A stretch of DNA of 64,000 nucleotides from Mesorhizobium sp. SARCC-RB16n (GTDB lineage: Bacteria; Pseudomonadota; Alphaproteobacteria; Rhizobiales; Rhizobiaceae), in assembly GCF_008520305.1 (NCBI RefSeq), contig NZ_ML703260.1, positions 34,901-98,900 on the forward strand, read 5' to 3'. Shown here one piece after another: positions 8,705 through 17,861 of this stretch. The notes under the pieces were generated by a model. The model had not been told where the DNA came from, ran no database searches, and was given only the letters and a program-made list of their open reading frames with translations. Position 1 is the first letter of the stretch. Every line of letters starts with the position of its first letter. The position numbers and the translations under genes were made by a program.

Positions 8705-8724
8705 CCCGGCCCTTTCCGGCCGGG
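8705..8724. terminator. GC-rich hairpin after leuD
   Basis: CCCGGCC-CTTTCC-GGCCGGG, 7-bp arms, between the leuD stop and the next gene. There is no T-run, so it may only slow polymerase or protect the leuD 3' end. Confidence 0.35.
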
Positions 8725-8747
8725 TGGCGACCGAGGGAGGGACAGTC

Positions 8748-9674
8748 ATGAGACATCAGCTTCTCGCCGGCGTTTGCGGGCTGGCCTTGTTGCTGGCGCC
8801 CACCGTGTTTGCGCAAACGCAGACCCAAACGCCCGCCGCGCAGCAGACGCCCCCTTCGGCGGAGAAGCCGGCTGCTGACACGGATACCGCAAACGCTGCC
8901 GATAACGACAAGCAGGCGCCCGTGCCGTTCGAGGGCGGCCAGCTGACCATCACCCAGAAGGAACAGTACGGCGAAAAGGTGCTGGCCTATGACGGCAAGG
9001 AGCTGGCGAGCAACTATGATGTGTTCTTCGACAAGATAGTCGAAGTTGGCGGCATCAAGGTGGCGCTGTTCGATGTCGGCGACGGCGGCAACCAATGCGG
9101 GCCGGCGACCGTGATCGTCTGGAAACCGGAAGGCGGCACCATCCAGAGCACCAAGGTCGAACAGGACGAGTGCGGCTCGCCGCCGTCGGCGGTGTCCGAC
9201 ACCGCCATCTATTTCGTGCCCTATTTGCTGCCGGGGGAAGAGAAGCCGGCTTTGCAATGGTCGCCGACGGACGGGCTGATGATTTCGGGCAATCTGACCT
9301 ACATGCCGGAACCCGGCACCGACTGGAAAGACATCGATCCGGAAAAGTACCAGAACATTATCGACGCCTTTCACAATGAGGCCGTCTACAGGCAAGCCGA
9401 AAAGCTGCTCGGCAAGGACATGACCGACATGGCGACCAGCCTGCTGGTTGGCGGCGGCACGGAAAAGACGGCGTCCGGCGCCTTCTACGCCAGCGGCTGC
9501 GTGCCGCATGATTGCGGCGGCAATGACGGCTTCATGGCTGTCGACCCGGCCCAGCACCAGCTCTACTTCGCCCGCCGCGGCGACAATGGCCAGCCGAGCG
9601 CATGGCCGGCGGTGGCGACATGGCCGGCCGAGGTGAAGGAAGCGCTGGACAAGGCGCTGGGGTCAGCGAATTAA
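8748..9674 (+). CDS. conserved secreted protein of unknown function
   Basis: 308 aa. A clear signal peptide (MRHQLLAGVCGLALLLAPTV, cleavage probably after FA) is followed by a Gln/Thr/Pro/Ala-rich linker to about residue 60 and then a globular region with several cysteines (NQCGPATV, DECGSPPSA, ASGCVPHDCGGND). The start at 8748 is chosen because GGGAGGG precedes it; the in-frame GTG at 8724 lies upstream of that site. I do not recognise a named domain. Periplasmic location is likely. Confidence 0.75.
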   Translation: MRHQLLAGVCGLALLLAPTVFAQTQTQTPAAQQTPPSAEKPAADTDTANAADNDKQAPVPFEGGQLTITQKEQYGEKVLAYDGKELASNYDVFFDKIVEVGGIKVALFDVGDGGNQCGPATVIVWKPEGGTIQSTKVEQDECGSPPSAVSDTAIYFVPYLLPGEEKPALQWSPTDGLMISGNLTYMPEPGTDWKDIDPEKYQNIIDAFHNEAVYRQAEKLLGKDMTDMATSLLVGGGTEKTASGAFYASGCVPHDCGGNDGFMAVDPAQHQLYFARRGDNGQPSAWPAVATWPAEVKEALDKALGSAN

Positions 9675-9931
9675 CTAGAGCATTTCCGGCGAAACAGGGG
9701 GTGGGGAGGCGAATTTCTCCGGCCTACGCGCGACAACCGTCCACTGTCGCGGACCTGCGCAGGACTGCGGTTTGTTCTTCCTTTGAGCGCCGCCGGCCGC
9801 CGGCATGGAGATCGAGGACGGCCTTCTGCCCAAACCGCGTCAACGGCAATATTCGCTGGGACAAATGGAACCAGATCGGCCGCGCCGCGTCATAGGAGCA
9901 GCTTCGCGCGGCAGTGCCTGGAGTAACATCG

Positions 9932-10936
9932 ATGGTCAGGCTCGTTCTTCTGGCGCTTGTTTTGTTCGCCTTCGCATCTGGCACCACAGAGGCGGCAAAG
10001 CTGGACGCAGCCGCCGTCAACGATGCTCAATTCAGCGATGACGCAACGAAGGGCGTCGATGCGACCGTGCTGAAGGCGCAGATCCTTTTGGATCGCGCGC
10101 GGTTCTCGCCTGGCCTCATTGACGGCCGCCAGGCGGAGAACTTCACCAAGGCGGTCCGGGCCTTTCAGGCGGCCAACGCCCTGCCCGCCGATGGCAAGCT
10201 CAACCGGGAGACCTGGGACAAGCTGGTCGCAACCTCACCAGGCGCGGTTCTTGTGAACTACGAGCTGACGCGCAAGGACTTGCGTGGACCGTTTACCAAG
10301 CGCATTCCGGCCAGTATGGAAAGAATGGCTCGCCTGCGCAGGCTCGGCTATCGCAGTTCGCTGGAACGGATCGCGGAGCACTTCCACATCAGCGAACAAT
10401 TGCTGCGAAGGCTCAACCCGGGCATCAGCTTCAGGAGGGCGGGCGCAAAGGTGCTGGTGCCGGCTATCGACCGGGGCGATCCGCCCTCAGCCGTTGCCAG
10501 CGTCGAGGTCGACAAGGCCGCGCGCCAAGTTCGCGTCCTCGACAATGCCGGCAAAGTGGTTTCGGTCTATCCCGCCTCGATTGGAAGCGAAGAGAAACCG
10601 GCGCCGAGCGGCGAGGCACAAGTCACACGGGTGGTCCAAAACCCCACCTATCACTACGATCCCCGCTTTGCCTTCAAGGGGGTTAGAACCAAACGGCCCT
10701 TCACCATCGCCGCAGGGCCGAACAATCCCGTGGGCTCAGTCTGGATCGATCTGTCCATTGAAAGTTACGGAATTCACGGCACGCCCGAGCCAGGCAAGAT
10801 CGGGAAGACCTTTTCGCATGGTTGCATCAGACTGACCAATTGGGATGCCGAAGACCTCGCCCTTGAGGTGCACAAGGGCACAAGGGTTGTCTTCACCGGA
10901 GAAACGGCTGAACCGGCCAAGGACCAATCCGGCTGA
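9932..10936 (+). CDS. L,D-transpeptidase (YkuD family) with peptidoglycan-binding domain
   Basis: 334 aa periplasmic cell-wall enzyme that would form 3-3 crosslinks or attach proteins to peptidoglycan. The order is: signal peptide, a PG_binding_1 segment (about 45-90, FTKAVRAFQAANALPADGKL), a LysM-like segment (about 130-180, RIAEHFHISEQLLRRLNPG), and a YkuD catalytic domain (about 190-325). The catalytic part has the histidine of YGIHGT and the nucleophile cysteine in FSHGCIRLTN. The ATG at 9932 has GGAG 8 bp upstream and is preferred over the GTG at 9914. The 257 bp in front of it hold no recognisable gene. Confidence 0.93.
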   Translation: MVRLVLLALVLFAFASGTTEAAKLDAAAVNDAQFSDDATKGVDATVLKAQILLDRARFSPGLIDGRQAENFTKAVRAFQAANALPADGKLNRETWDKLVATSPGAVLVNYELTRKDLRGPFTKRIPASMERMARLRRLGYRSSLERIAEHFHISEQLLRRLNPGISFRRAGAKVLVPAIDRGDPPSAVASVEVDKAARQVRVLDNAGKVVSVYPASIGSEEKPAPSGEAQVTRVVQNPTYHYDPRFAFKGVRTKRPFTIAAGPNNPVGSVWIDLSIESYGIHGTPEPGKIGKTFSHGCIRLTNWDAEDLALEVHKGTRVVFTGETAEPAKDQSG

Positions 10937-11096
10937 GCATGGCGGGCAATGCAGACCTCTGAGCGGGGCCCGCACGGAGAGCACCTCACGGTAGCCGGCG
11001 CACGAGGAATCAACGTCAAAATCTAAAGCGGCGTTTACCGCTCGGAGCCTGCCATGGGCCGGCCGGAACTGCTCGCAATCCGACCGGACAAGCTTA

Positions 11097-11144
11097 ATGC
11101 ATGTCGCCCAAAAGTGACCTCGGTTTTGGGAAGACGACATGCAT
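11097..11144. repeat. imperfect inverted repeat in the LDT-TPR intergenic region
   Basis: Nested arms ATGCATGTCG/CGACATGCAT and CCCAAAA/TTTTGGG, with a 4-bp bulge on one side. Together with the next hairpin it fills the gap between convergent genes. It resembles the short dispersed palindromes of rhizobial genomes and could serve as a transcription stop. Confidence 0.55.
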
Positions 11145-11156
11145 AAAAACAAAGAC

Positions 11157-11200
11157 CTAAAGCGCGTCGCCTGAATCCGTTTCGACGCGACGCGCTTTAG
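11157..11200. terminator. perfect 14-bp inverted repeat, probable bidirectional stop or repeat
   Basis: CTAAAGCGCGTCGC and its exact reverse complement, separated by 16 bp. The distal arm overlaps the stop codon of the TPR gene (minus strand). It lies between convergent genes, with an A/T-rich foot on both strands, so it can act as a terminator. The sequence also looks like a dispersed rhizobial repeat. Confidence 0.55.
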
Positions 11201-13836
11201 TTCGCTCCGAGGCTCAGCGCCTTCTTGCGGTCGGCCTTGGCTCGCTTGGTATTGCCTTTTGCCTGCCAGGAGCGGCCCCGGAAAGTGTAGGCATCGGCAT
11301 AGTTGGGGTAAAGCTTGATCGCGTGATTGAAGTTGGCGATCGCGCCGTCGTGATCGCCCGCGCGTGCCTGCACGAGACCTCTGCCGAAGTAGCCGCCCGG
11401 ACTGCTCCGATCGATCTGGATCGCCATGTCGAAATCAGCCAGAGCGCGCTTCGCATCGCCTTTGGCCATCCAGACGATACCGCGATCGACACGCATTTTG
11501 GCGACGCCCGGACTAAGGCTGATGGCTTTGTCATAGTCTGCTATGGCGCCGTCGTAATCGCCTATGGTCATCCGGCTGATCGCTCGAGCGTGGAAATGCA
11601 GGGGGTAGGTGGGATCGAATTCGATCGCCTTGCCGAAATCGTCGATGGCACGTTTGTGGTCGTTCTTGGCCGTCCAGGCAAAGCCACGTGCGGAATAATA
11701 GCTGCTGTTCTTTGGCTCGATCGCAATCGCGCTGCCGTAGTCCGTTATGGCGCGATCGTAATTGCCCTTCTGCCCCCATGCGAGACCGCGATATCCGAAA
11801 GCCTCCGCATCGTTGGATTCGAGCACCAACGCCTGATCGAATTTGGCAATCGCAAGGTCGTATTGACCCTTGTTGTAGAGGGCTATGCCACTCTTTGTGG
11901 CGTCGCGCGCCGTTGCTGCTGTCCCGGTCGTTGGCGTCTGCTTGTTTGCCGCTCTCGCCGCGGTCGCATCGTCGCGCTCCTTGCGGGCATTGGTGTAGTT
12001 TGGATCGAGGCGTAAAGTCTCATCCAGATCGGCGATGGCGCGGTCGTATTGTTTCTCCCTGTTCCAGCAGAATCCGCGATTGAACCATGCTTCCGCATCC
12101 GTTGGCCGCAGCCCGATCACCTCTGTCGAATCGGCGATGATGCCATCGCAATCGTGTTTTACAGCGCGGGCCCGGCTGCGCAGCACATAAGCGTCGGCAT
12201 TGGCCGGTTGCAACGAAATGATGGTGCTTAGATCCGCGATGGCACGGTCGATCTTGCCCTTCTGCCGCCAGATGGCGGAACGGTAGAAATAGGCGTCGGT
12301 CGACTTTGGGTCGAGCTTAATCGCCTTGTTGTAGTCGGCCAGCGCCCGGTCGAGGTCGCCCTTCAACGCAAAGGTGAAGCCGCGCAAGGTATGGGCGCCG
12401 GCATTGGATGGGTCGGCGGCGACCGCTATGTCGTACTGCTCGATGGCGCGGTCGAATTGATTTTGGGAGCGCCAGATCGTGCCCTGCTCGATAGCGTCCT
12501 CGACGATTTTGTTTCGAGCCTGGCCGGCAGGCTTGGTTGCCGTGGCTTTGTCTTTCGCCGCCACGGCCATCATTCGGCCCTTGCTGGCAAGCGCCATCCC
12601 GGGATCGAGTTTCAGCGCCTGGTCGAAATCGGCTATTGCCCGGTCGTAGTCGCCTTTATCGATGAAGGCGCTGCCACGCCCGAAATAGGCCGGCGCGTAA
12701 TCGGCATCGAGTTCGATGGCGCGGCTCAAGTCGACTATGGCGCGATCCGGCTCATTCTTTTTGGTCCACGCGACGGCACGGCCGATGTAAACGTCTGAAT
12801 AATCGGGATTAAGTTCGACTACCTTGTTATAGTCCTCGATCGCCGCGTCATACTTTCCCTTGTCGACCAGCGCGATGCCCCGCCCGACATAGGCCGAGAC
12901 ATCTTTCGGATCGAGCGCGATCGCCTTGTTGTATTCGGCGATCGCACGATCATATTTGCCCTTGTGGTAGAAGGCATAGCCGCGATCGACGAAAGCTCTG
13001 AGCTTCTTCGAGGGTGGTACAATCGCATCCGCGCCGCCGCCGACTTTGGCTTGTAGCGCCAGCGCCGCGTTGCGGGCGGCCGCGTAGTTTGGATTGTGCG
13101 AGTCGAGTTTTGCCGCCTGGTCGAAGTCGGCAACGGCCTCGGCATAGTTCTGGCCGTCGGCTTGCACCATGCCGCGTCCGTAATGGCTGGCGGCGTCTTT
13201 CGGATCGATCTCGATCGCCACTGAAAAAGCCTCGATCGCTCGCTTGAGGTCGCCCGTGGCGTACCAGGCCGCTCCGGAACAGAAGTAGGCGCCGCTCGCT
13301 TTCGGATCGAGCCTGGCGGCCCCGATGCAATCGGCAAGCGCGCCGACCGCGTCGCCCGCGGCAGCCTTGGCCATGCCACGGCGCATGAGCGGCGTGGCCA
13401 TATCCGGAATCATAGCGATGGCCTTGTCGTAGTCGGCGATGGCGCGGGTATAGGCGTTCTTGCCGTCAAAGGCGTTGCCGCGACCGAGATAGGCAAGCGG
13501 GCTCTCAGGAGCGATCGCGATGGCTTCTTCGTAGGCCTTGATCGCTTCGTCGTACTTACCGTCGTGCGCGAGGCTGTCGCCTTTGGACACCGCGACCAGG
13601 ACGCGGGGATCCGCGTCGTCGGTCAGCTTCGCCAACCTCGAATCGACAGGCGCAATATCTTCGCTCGCACTCTGCTTGGCCGCAGGCCGGGTCGCGGCAG
13701 GGGCGATTGCGCTCTGTCCGGCGAGCGTCGTCGTGGTCGACGCACCGACCACAGCAATCGCTGTCAGAGCAGAGAACGCCCAGAGCAAGAGATTTGAAAC
13801 AGCAGCGCTCGCCGGCGCGCCAGTACGGCGTGACAT
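11197..13836 (-). CDS. large secreted or anchored protein with about 21 TPR motifs
   Basis: 879 aa. An N-terminal hydrophobic segment (about 14-34) is a signal peptide or anchor. A polar linker follows, then about 21 tetratricopeptide units of the type YxxRGxAxxxKGDYDRAIADY(D/N)KAIxLDP. They fall in three blocks separated by short linkers near residues 235-265, 430-450 and 635-660. No catalytic domain is visible, so the likely role is a protein-interaction scaffold in the periplasm. An AT-rich promoter-like region and a GGAG site precede the ATG. Convergent with the L,D-transpeptidase, so an envelope role is only suggestive. Confidence 0.9.
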   Translation of the reverse strand: MSRRTGAPASAAVSNLLLWAFSALTAIAVVGASTTTTLAGQSAIAPAATRPAAKQSASEDIAPVDSRLAKLTDDADPRVLVAVSKGDSLAHDGKYDEAIKAYEEAIAIAPESPLAYLGRGNAFDGKNAYTRAIADYDKAIAMIPDMATPLMRRGMAKAAAGDAVGALADCIGAARLDPKASGAYFCSGAAWYATGDLKRAIEAFSVAIEIDPKDAASHYGRGMVQADGQNYAEAVADFDQAAKLDSHNPNYAAARNAALALQAKVGGGADAIVPPSKKLRAFVDRGYAFYHKGKYDRAIAEYNKAIALDPKDVSAYVGRGIALVDKGKYDAAIEDYNKVVELNPDYSDVYIGRAVAWTKKNEPDRAIVDLSRAIELDADYAPAYFGRGSAFIDKGDYDRAIADFDQALKLDPGMALASKGRMMAVAAKDKATATKPAGQARNKIVEDAIEQGTIWRSQNQFDRAIEQYDIAVAADPSNAGAHTLRGFTFALKGDLDRALADYNKAIKLDPKSTDAYFYRSAIWRQKGKIDRAIADLSTIISLQPANADAYVLRSRARAVKHDCDGIIADSTEVIGLRPTDAEAWFNRGFCWNREKQYDRAIADLDETLRLDPNYTNARKERDDATAARAANKQTPTTGTAATARDATKSGIALYNKGQYDLAIAKFDQALVLESNDAEAFGYRGLAWGQKGNYDRAITDYGSAIAIEPKNSSYYSARGFAWTAKNDHKRAIDDFGKAIEFDPTYPLHFHARAISRMTIGDYDGAIADYDKAISLSPGVAKMRVDRGIVWMAKGDAKRALADFDMAIQIDRSSPGGYFGRGLVQARAGDHDGAIANFNHAIKLYPNYADAYTFRGRSWQAKGNTKRAKADRKKALSLGAN

Positions 13837-13882
13837 GGTCTAATTCTCCCCCCGGAACAACTGTGCCGCCTTCGCGGTTATA

Positions 13883-13913
13883 TCTATAGTTCTTTTTTTG
13901 TTCCTTAATGCAA
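13883..13913 (-). promoter_or_regulatory. possible sigma-70-type promoter of the TPR gene
   Basis: On the minus strand TTGCAT is followed after 19 bp by TATAGA, within the most AT-rich stretch of the neighbourhood and about 50 bp upstream of the TPR start codon. The spacing is a little long, hence low confidence. Confidence 0.35.
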
Positions 13914-14097
13914 GCAAAAATTGCAACGAGCTTCGACGCTAACAATGTCTACCCATCGGAAGGTTAAGGCGTCGCACGGAGGGGTCGGGGCCGATCCGCC
14001 GGTGGCGCCCATCCTGCACTGCCGATCCATCCGTATTGGCCCATGGCAGGGTCGGCGTTTTCCCCACAGAATGGTTGCAACCATGGCGAGGTTCCTC

Positions 14098-14481
14098 ATG
14101 CGTAAACTGATCTCCACCGGCTCACCATTCGAAAAGACCGCCGGCTATTCGCGTGCCGTGGTGCAGGGCGACTGGTGCTTCGTGTCCGGGACGACCGGCT
14201 ACGACTATGCGACCATGACGATGCCGGAGACGGTCGAGGCGCAGACGCGTAACTGTCTGGCGACGATCGGCAAGGCGCTCGGGGATGGCGGCTTCGAGAT
14301 GGCGGATGTGGTGCGGGCGCATTACTACATCACCGACCAGGCCTTCGTGGATGTCGTCTTCCCGATCCTCGGCGAGACGTTCGGCGACATCAGACCGGCG
14401 GCGACGATGATCGTGTGCCAGCTGAACAAACCGGAAATGAAGATCGAGATCGAGGTGACGGCGCTGCGGCGTACGGCCTGA
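14098..14481 (+). CDS. RidA / YjgF family protein (Rid7-like)
   Basis: 127 aa, full length for the family, whose best-known members deaminate reactive enamine/imine intermediates. Visible landmarks are GYSRAVVQGDWCFVSGTTG, the helix RNCLATIGKALGDGGFEMAD, VVRAHYYITD, and the C-terminal MKIEIEVTAL. The catalytic arginine usual in the RidA subfamily near position 105 is not evident, so enzyme activity is uncertain. I chose the ATG at 14098, with GGCGAGG 6 bp upstream, over in-frame upstream ATGs. A VOC-domain gene follows by 13 bp, probably in the same transcript. Confidence 0.88.
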   Translation: MRKLISTGSPFEKTAGYSRAVVQGDWCFVSGTTGYDYATMTMPETVEAQTRNCLATIGKALGDGGFEMADVVRAHYYITDQAFVDVVFPILGETFGDIRPAATMIVCQLNKPEMKIEIEVTALRRTA

Positions 14482-14494
14482 GGGGACCAAGGCG

Positions 14495-14845
14495 ATGAAG
14501 GTCCGGCGCATCGTGGCCAATATCGAGACACGGGACGCTGCGGCGGCCAGTCGTTTCTACCACGATGTGCTCGGCCTCGATCTGCTCATGGACCAGGGCT
14601 GGATCGCAACCTACGGCTCTGGCGAGACGATGCAGGTGCAGGTCAGCTTCATGGCGCAAGGCGGGTCCGGCACGCCGGTGCCGGATTTGTCGATCGAGGT
14701 CGACGATGTCGATGCGGCGCTCGAAGCGATGAAGGCCGCCGGTTTCGCCGTCGAATATGGGCCGGCCGACGAACCCTGGGGCGTGCGGCGCTTTTATGTG
14801 CGCGATCCCCTCGGCCGGCTGGTCAACATTCTCTCGCATCGGTGA
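14495..14845 (+). CDS. VOC-superfamily (glyoxalase / bleomycin-resistance-like) protein
   Basis: 116 aa with the paired beta-alpha-beta-beta-beta modules of the vicinal-oxygen-chelate fold. Landmarks are AASRFYHDVLGLDLLMDQGW, a middle DLSIEVDDVDAALEAMKAAG, and the terminal RRFYVRDPLGRLVNIL. Substrate and metal use are unknown. It is 13 bp after the RidA-like gene, and the pair may act on a reactive metabolite; this is inference. Confidence 0.88.
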   Translation: MKVRRIVANIETRDAAAASRFYHDVLGLDLLMDQGWIATYGSGETMQVQVSFMAQGGSGTPVPDLSIEVDDVDAALEAMKAAGFAVEYGPADEPWGVRRFYVRDPLGRLVNILSHR

Positions 14846-14986
14846 TGGCTGCGCGGGGCTGAAAGGCTTGCGCGCCGCGCGCTTGGCGTTTAGCAAGGCC
14901 GCGGTCGCACAGCGCCGCGCGCCTCTTTGGCGCGCAAAGGACGCTGCGTAAAATCGAAACGCAATCTTTCTGGGACGGTTTTCTCC

Positions 14987-16090
14987 ATGGCAACGAAGCA
15001 TCTTTTCCTGCTCCCCGGCGACGGTATCGGCCCCGAGGCCATGGCCGAGGTCAAGAAGCTGATCGCGGCGATGAACGAAAAGCTCGGCAGCGGCTTCGTC
15101 ACCGATGAGGGCCTTGTCGGCGGCTGTGCCTATGATGCGCATGGCGCGGCGATCTCCGATGCCGACATGGAAAAGGCGATGGCGGCGGACGCGGTGCTGT
15201 TCGGCGCCGTCGGCGGGCCGAAGTGGGACGCCGTGCCTTACGAGGTGCGCCCCGAGGCCGGCCTGCTGCGCCTGCGCAAGGACATGGAGCTGTTCGCCAA
15301 TCTGCGCCCGGCAATCTGCTATCCGGCGCTGGCGGCATCTTCCTCGTTGAAGCAGGAAGTGGTCGAAGGCCTCGACATCCTCATCGTGCGCGAGCTGACC
15401 GGCGGCGTCTATTTCGGCGAGCCCAAGCAGATCATCGATCTCGGCAACGGCCAGAAGCGCGGCATCGACACGCAGGTCTACGACACGTTCGAGATCGAGC
15501 GCATTTCGGGCGTCGCTTTCGAGCTGGCGCGGACCCGCAAGAACCACGTCACCTCGATGGAAAAGCGCAACGTCATGAAGTCCGGCGTGCTTTGGAACGA
15601 GGTTGTCACCCAGACCCACAAGGCGCGCTATGCCGACGTCAAGCTCGACCACATGCTGGCGGATGCCGGCGGCATGCAGCTGGTGCGCTGGCCAAAGCAG
15701 TTCGACGTCATCGTCACCGACAATCTGTTCGGCGACATGCTGTCCGACATCGCCGCCATGCTGACCGGCTCGATCGGCATGCTGCCGTCGGCCTCGCTCG
15801 GCGCGCCCGACGTGAAGACCAAGAAGCGCAAGGCGCTCTACGAGCCGGTGCATGGCTCGGCGCCCGACATTGCCGGCAAGGGCATCGCCAACCCGATCGC
15901 CATGATCGCCTCCTTCGCCATGTGCCTGCGCTATTCCTTCGGCATGGTCGATGAAGCCGACAAGCTCGAAGCTTCAATCGCCGCCGTGCTCGACCAGGGC
16001 CTGCGCACCAAGGATATCTTCTCGCCGGGCATGACCGAGGTCGGTACGGTCGAGATGGGCGACGCGATCATCGCCAAGTTCCTGGCGTAA
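14987..16090 (+). CDS. leuB: 3-isopropylmalate dehydrogenase
   Basis: 367 aa enzyme of leucine synthesis that oxidatively decarboxylates 3-isopropylmalate with NAD+. Family landmarks are [37 protein letters not shown], the [10 protein letters not shown] loop, the [17 protein letters not shown] metal and substrate site, and [20 protein letters not shown]. The frame opens 60 bp upstream, but ATG 14987 ([13 protein letters not shown]) fits the family length. A GC-rich region with inverted repeats precedes it; I see no clear attenuator. Confidence 0.97.
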   Translation: MATKHLFLLPGDGIGPEAMAEVKKLIAAMNEKLGSGFVTDEGLVGGCAYDAHGAAISDADMEKAMAADAVLFGAVGGPKWDAVPYEVRPEAGLLRLRKDMELFANLRPAICYPALAASSSLKQEVVEGLDILIVRELTGGVYFGEPKQIIDLGNGQKRGIDTQVYDTFEIERISGVAFELARTRKNHVTSMEKRNVMKSGVLWNEVVTQTHKARYADVKLDHMLADAGGMQLVRWPKQFDVIVTDNLFGDMLSDIAAMLTGSIGMLPSASLGAPDVKTKKRKALYEPVHGSAPDIAGKGIANPIAMIASFAMCLRYSFGMVDEADKLEASIAAVLDQGLRTKDIFSPGMTEVGTVEMGDAIIAKFLA

Positions 16091-16103
16091 CGCTCGTTCG
16101 GCC

Positions 16104-16553
16104 TCAGCGGATTTCGCCGGCAAGCTGACGCAGCAGGCCGACGAGCTGTGCCTCGTCCACCGGCTCGAAAAACGCCGCGTCGGCGGCCTCGACGGCGACA
16201 ATGGCGCGCTGTGCGGCGGCGGCCCCGGCTGATGTGACGCGGATCACCTTGGCCCGGGAATCCCGGGGATCGGCCTCGCGCGCGATCAACCCCTTGGCCT
16301 CCAGCCGGGCGACGACATCCGAGGTCATCTTCACCTCGGTGCCGGCCTGGGCGGCGAGCTGCACCTGGTTGGGCGGCTCGCCATTGCGGCCGAGCCACAT
16401 CGCCGAGGCGAGCAGCACGAACTGGACATGCGTCAGGTCGAGCGGCGCCAGCGCCGCTGTCATGACCCGCTGCCAGCGCATCGTGGTTCGCCAGAGCAGC
16501 AATCCTGGGCTCTCCGATGGTCCGCCCTTGAAGCGCGTGTCGAGTTCAGCCAC
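16104..16553 (-). CDS. MarR-family transcriptional regulator
   Basis: 149 aa with the winged-helix core LDLTHVQFVLLASAMWLGRN, the recognition region VQLAAQAGTEVKMTSDVVARLE, and the DPRDSRAKVIRVT wing. GTG start; it overlaps the upstream SRPBCC gene by 8 bp, so the two form one operon. The tandem palindromes upstream of the operon are its likely binding site. Convergent with leuB. Confidence 0.92.
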   Translation of the reverse strand: MAELDTRFKGGPSESPGLLLWRTTMRWQRVMTAALAPLDLTHVQFVLLASAMWLGRNGEPPNQVQLAAQAGTEVKMTSDVVARLEAKGLIAREADPRDSRAKVIRVTSAGAAAAQRAIVAVEAADAAFFEPVDEAQLVGLLRQLAGEIR

Positions 16554-16974
16554 GGTTCGCCAACGCCTCCGCCTGTTCGAACAGCCTGGCCATCGAGACG
16601 TCGAAATCGCCGCTGATCTGCGGCCCTAGTTCCGGGCCGACCTCGGCGGCGGAAGGGCCGGAGATATCGAGCCGGTGCGTCACCTGCGTGCCGCCTTCGA
16701 CGGGCACCAGAGTGTGCCGGAACAGCAGCGTCGTGTCGCCGAAGGAGGTTTCGTCGGCATAGGTCACGTTGTCGACGAGATCGACGATGGTCGATTCGAA
16801 CGTGTCCTGACCGACCGGTGTCACCGAGACGCGGGTGCCCTTGGCGAACGGCCCGTGCAGCACGAAGGTGTCGGACCCTTCATAGGTCAGGCGGCCTTCA
16901 TGCAATGCCTTGAGCGCATTCCAGATAGCTTGCGCCGGAAGCGGGGAAGTCGCGGTGTATTCATTGGTCCACAT
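16546..16974 (-). CDS. SRPBCC-superfamily protein
   Basis: About 142 aa START-like fold starting MWTNEYTATSPLPAQAIWNA. The family-like C-terminal helix QISGDFDVSMARLFEQAEAL is present. The frame opens 120 bp further upstream, but the ATG at 16974 has GGAG 7 bp upstream, and the extra residues would be read from the operator region. It is the first gene of an SRPBCC-MarR operon. A role in binding a hydrophobic ligand is assumed from the fold. Confidence 0.85.
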   Translation of the reverse strand: MWTNEYTATSPLPAQAIWNALKALHEGRLTYEGSDTFVLHGPFAKGTRVSVTPVGQDTFESTIVDLVDNVTYADETSFGDTTLLFRHTLVPVEGGTQVTHRLDISGPSAAEVGPELGPQISGDFDVSMARLFEQAEALANRG

Positions 16975-17011
16975 CGTCTCGCTCCATCCATCTTGCCGAT
17001 CGACCATTCGA

Positions 17012-17039
17012 TCTGTGCACAGACTATCTGTCCACAGAT
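17012..17039. promoter_or_regulatory. tandem palindromic operators of the SRPBCC-MarR operon
   Basis: Two adjacent palindromes sharing the core TCTGTnnACAGA: a perfect TCTGTGCACAGA at 17012-17023 and ATCTGT-CC-ACAGAT at 17026-17039. Their centres are 15 bp apart, 40-60 bp upstream of the operon start. This is the layout expected for a cooperatively binding MarR dimer pair. Confidence 0.65.
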
Positions 17040-17137
17040 TAAAATGCAAGAGGAATCTTTTGAGCTGAGACGCATCCCAACGCCTTGTTTTCATGCAGTT
17101 TCAGACGAAAATCCCTTCGGCATTCCTGCCGGGATCG

Positions 17138-17794
17138 CTAAATTTGGGCCCTCGCCGGCATAAATCCCCATCGGTTCTCCCCGGGCTGAGAGGGAATGAG
17201 CCCGAAAATGAGAACGGCCAACGCTCCCAAAGCCGGGGTGTAGCAAAGCAAGACAAGCCAGCCCGTCAGCCCGATGTCGTGCAGACGCCGCACGACGACT
17301 GCGATCGACGGCAGGATTCCCGCCAGCACGAAGAGCAGGGCAGGAATGTAACCGATCGAGGTCCTTGGGCCGTCGTCGAAGCCGCCTATCGCTAGGTTTA
17401 GGAGAATGCCGAAACCGAACAGCGCGACGAGTATGACGTAGAACCAGAGATAGAACGCCCAAAACTCCTTGCGACAGGCCCGGCCGGTGAAATTGCGGTA
17501 ATCGTCGCCAAGGGCTCGCAGGAAGTAGGCCCAGAGTCCCATGGGCCTGAGAAGGCGCGTTTCGAATGTCTGGCCAGATTGCTCCGGCCTGCCATTTGGT
17601 GACGGTGCGGCGGGTTTTGCGGCGACGATTTCGTGAGCCGTTCCGTCGTCCGGTGTGAACTCGACCAGTACGCCTTTCGCAATGGCCATGTCTTGGATCA
17701 AGTCGCTACGGCTGAAGATGTAACGCTTGCCGTCAACGCCGTTCACGTAGCCGTAATCATGATCTTGGTCGTAGTGAAAGACTTCTCCGCGCAT
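17138..17794 (-). CDS. DUF805 membrane protein with cold-shock-like N-terminal domain
   Basis: 218 aa. Residues 1-60 (MRGEVFHYDQDHDYGYVNGV through GVLVEFTPDDGT) follow the pattern of a cold-shock OB-fold, GxVxxxxxxxGFGFIxxxDG. A short Pro/Ala linker leads to a DUF805 membrane domain from about residue 85, with CRKEFWAFYLWFY, several transmembrane helices, the RRLHDIGLTGWLVLL signature and the terminal PGENRWG. A close paralogue lies 67 bp upstream in the same orientation, pointing to tandem duplication. The function of DUF805 is not known; whether the N-domain binds nucleic acid is open, since aromatic RNP residues are only partly kept (YGY instead of FGF). Confidence 0.87.
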   Translation of the reverse strand: MRGEVFHYDQDHDYGYVNGVDGKRYIFSRSDLIQDMAIAKGVLVEFTPDDGTAHEIVAAKPAAPSPNGRPEQSGQTFETRLLRPMGLWAYFLRALGDDYRNFTGRACRKEFWAFYLWFYVILVALFGFGILLNLAIGGFDDGPRTSIGYIPALLFVLAGILPSIAVVVRRLHDIGLTGWLVLLCYTPALGALAVLIFGLIPSQPGENRWGFMPARAQI

Positions 17795-17861
17795 TGCTTC
17801 CCCTTGCGTAGGGTCGCCATACTATGCAAGGTTGCATATGATTGCAATACACACGTTTAGG

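Noticed and set aside
14846-14986. Possible leucine attenuator before leuB
   Set aside because: GC-rich inverted repeats are present, but there is no leucine-rich leader peptide and no terminator T-run.
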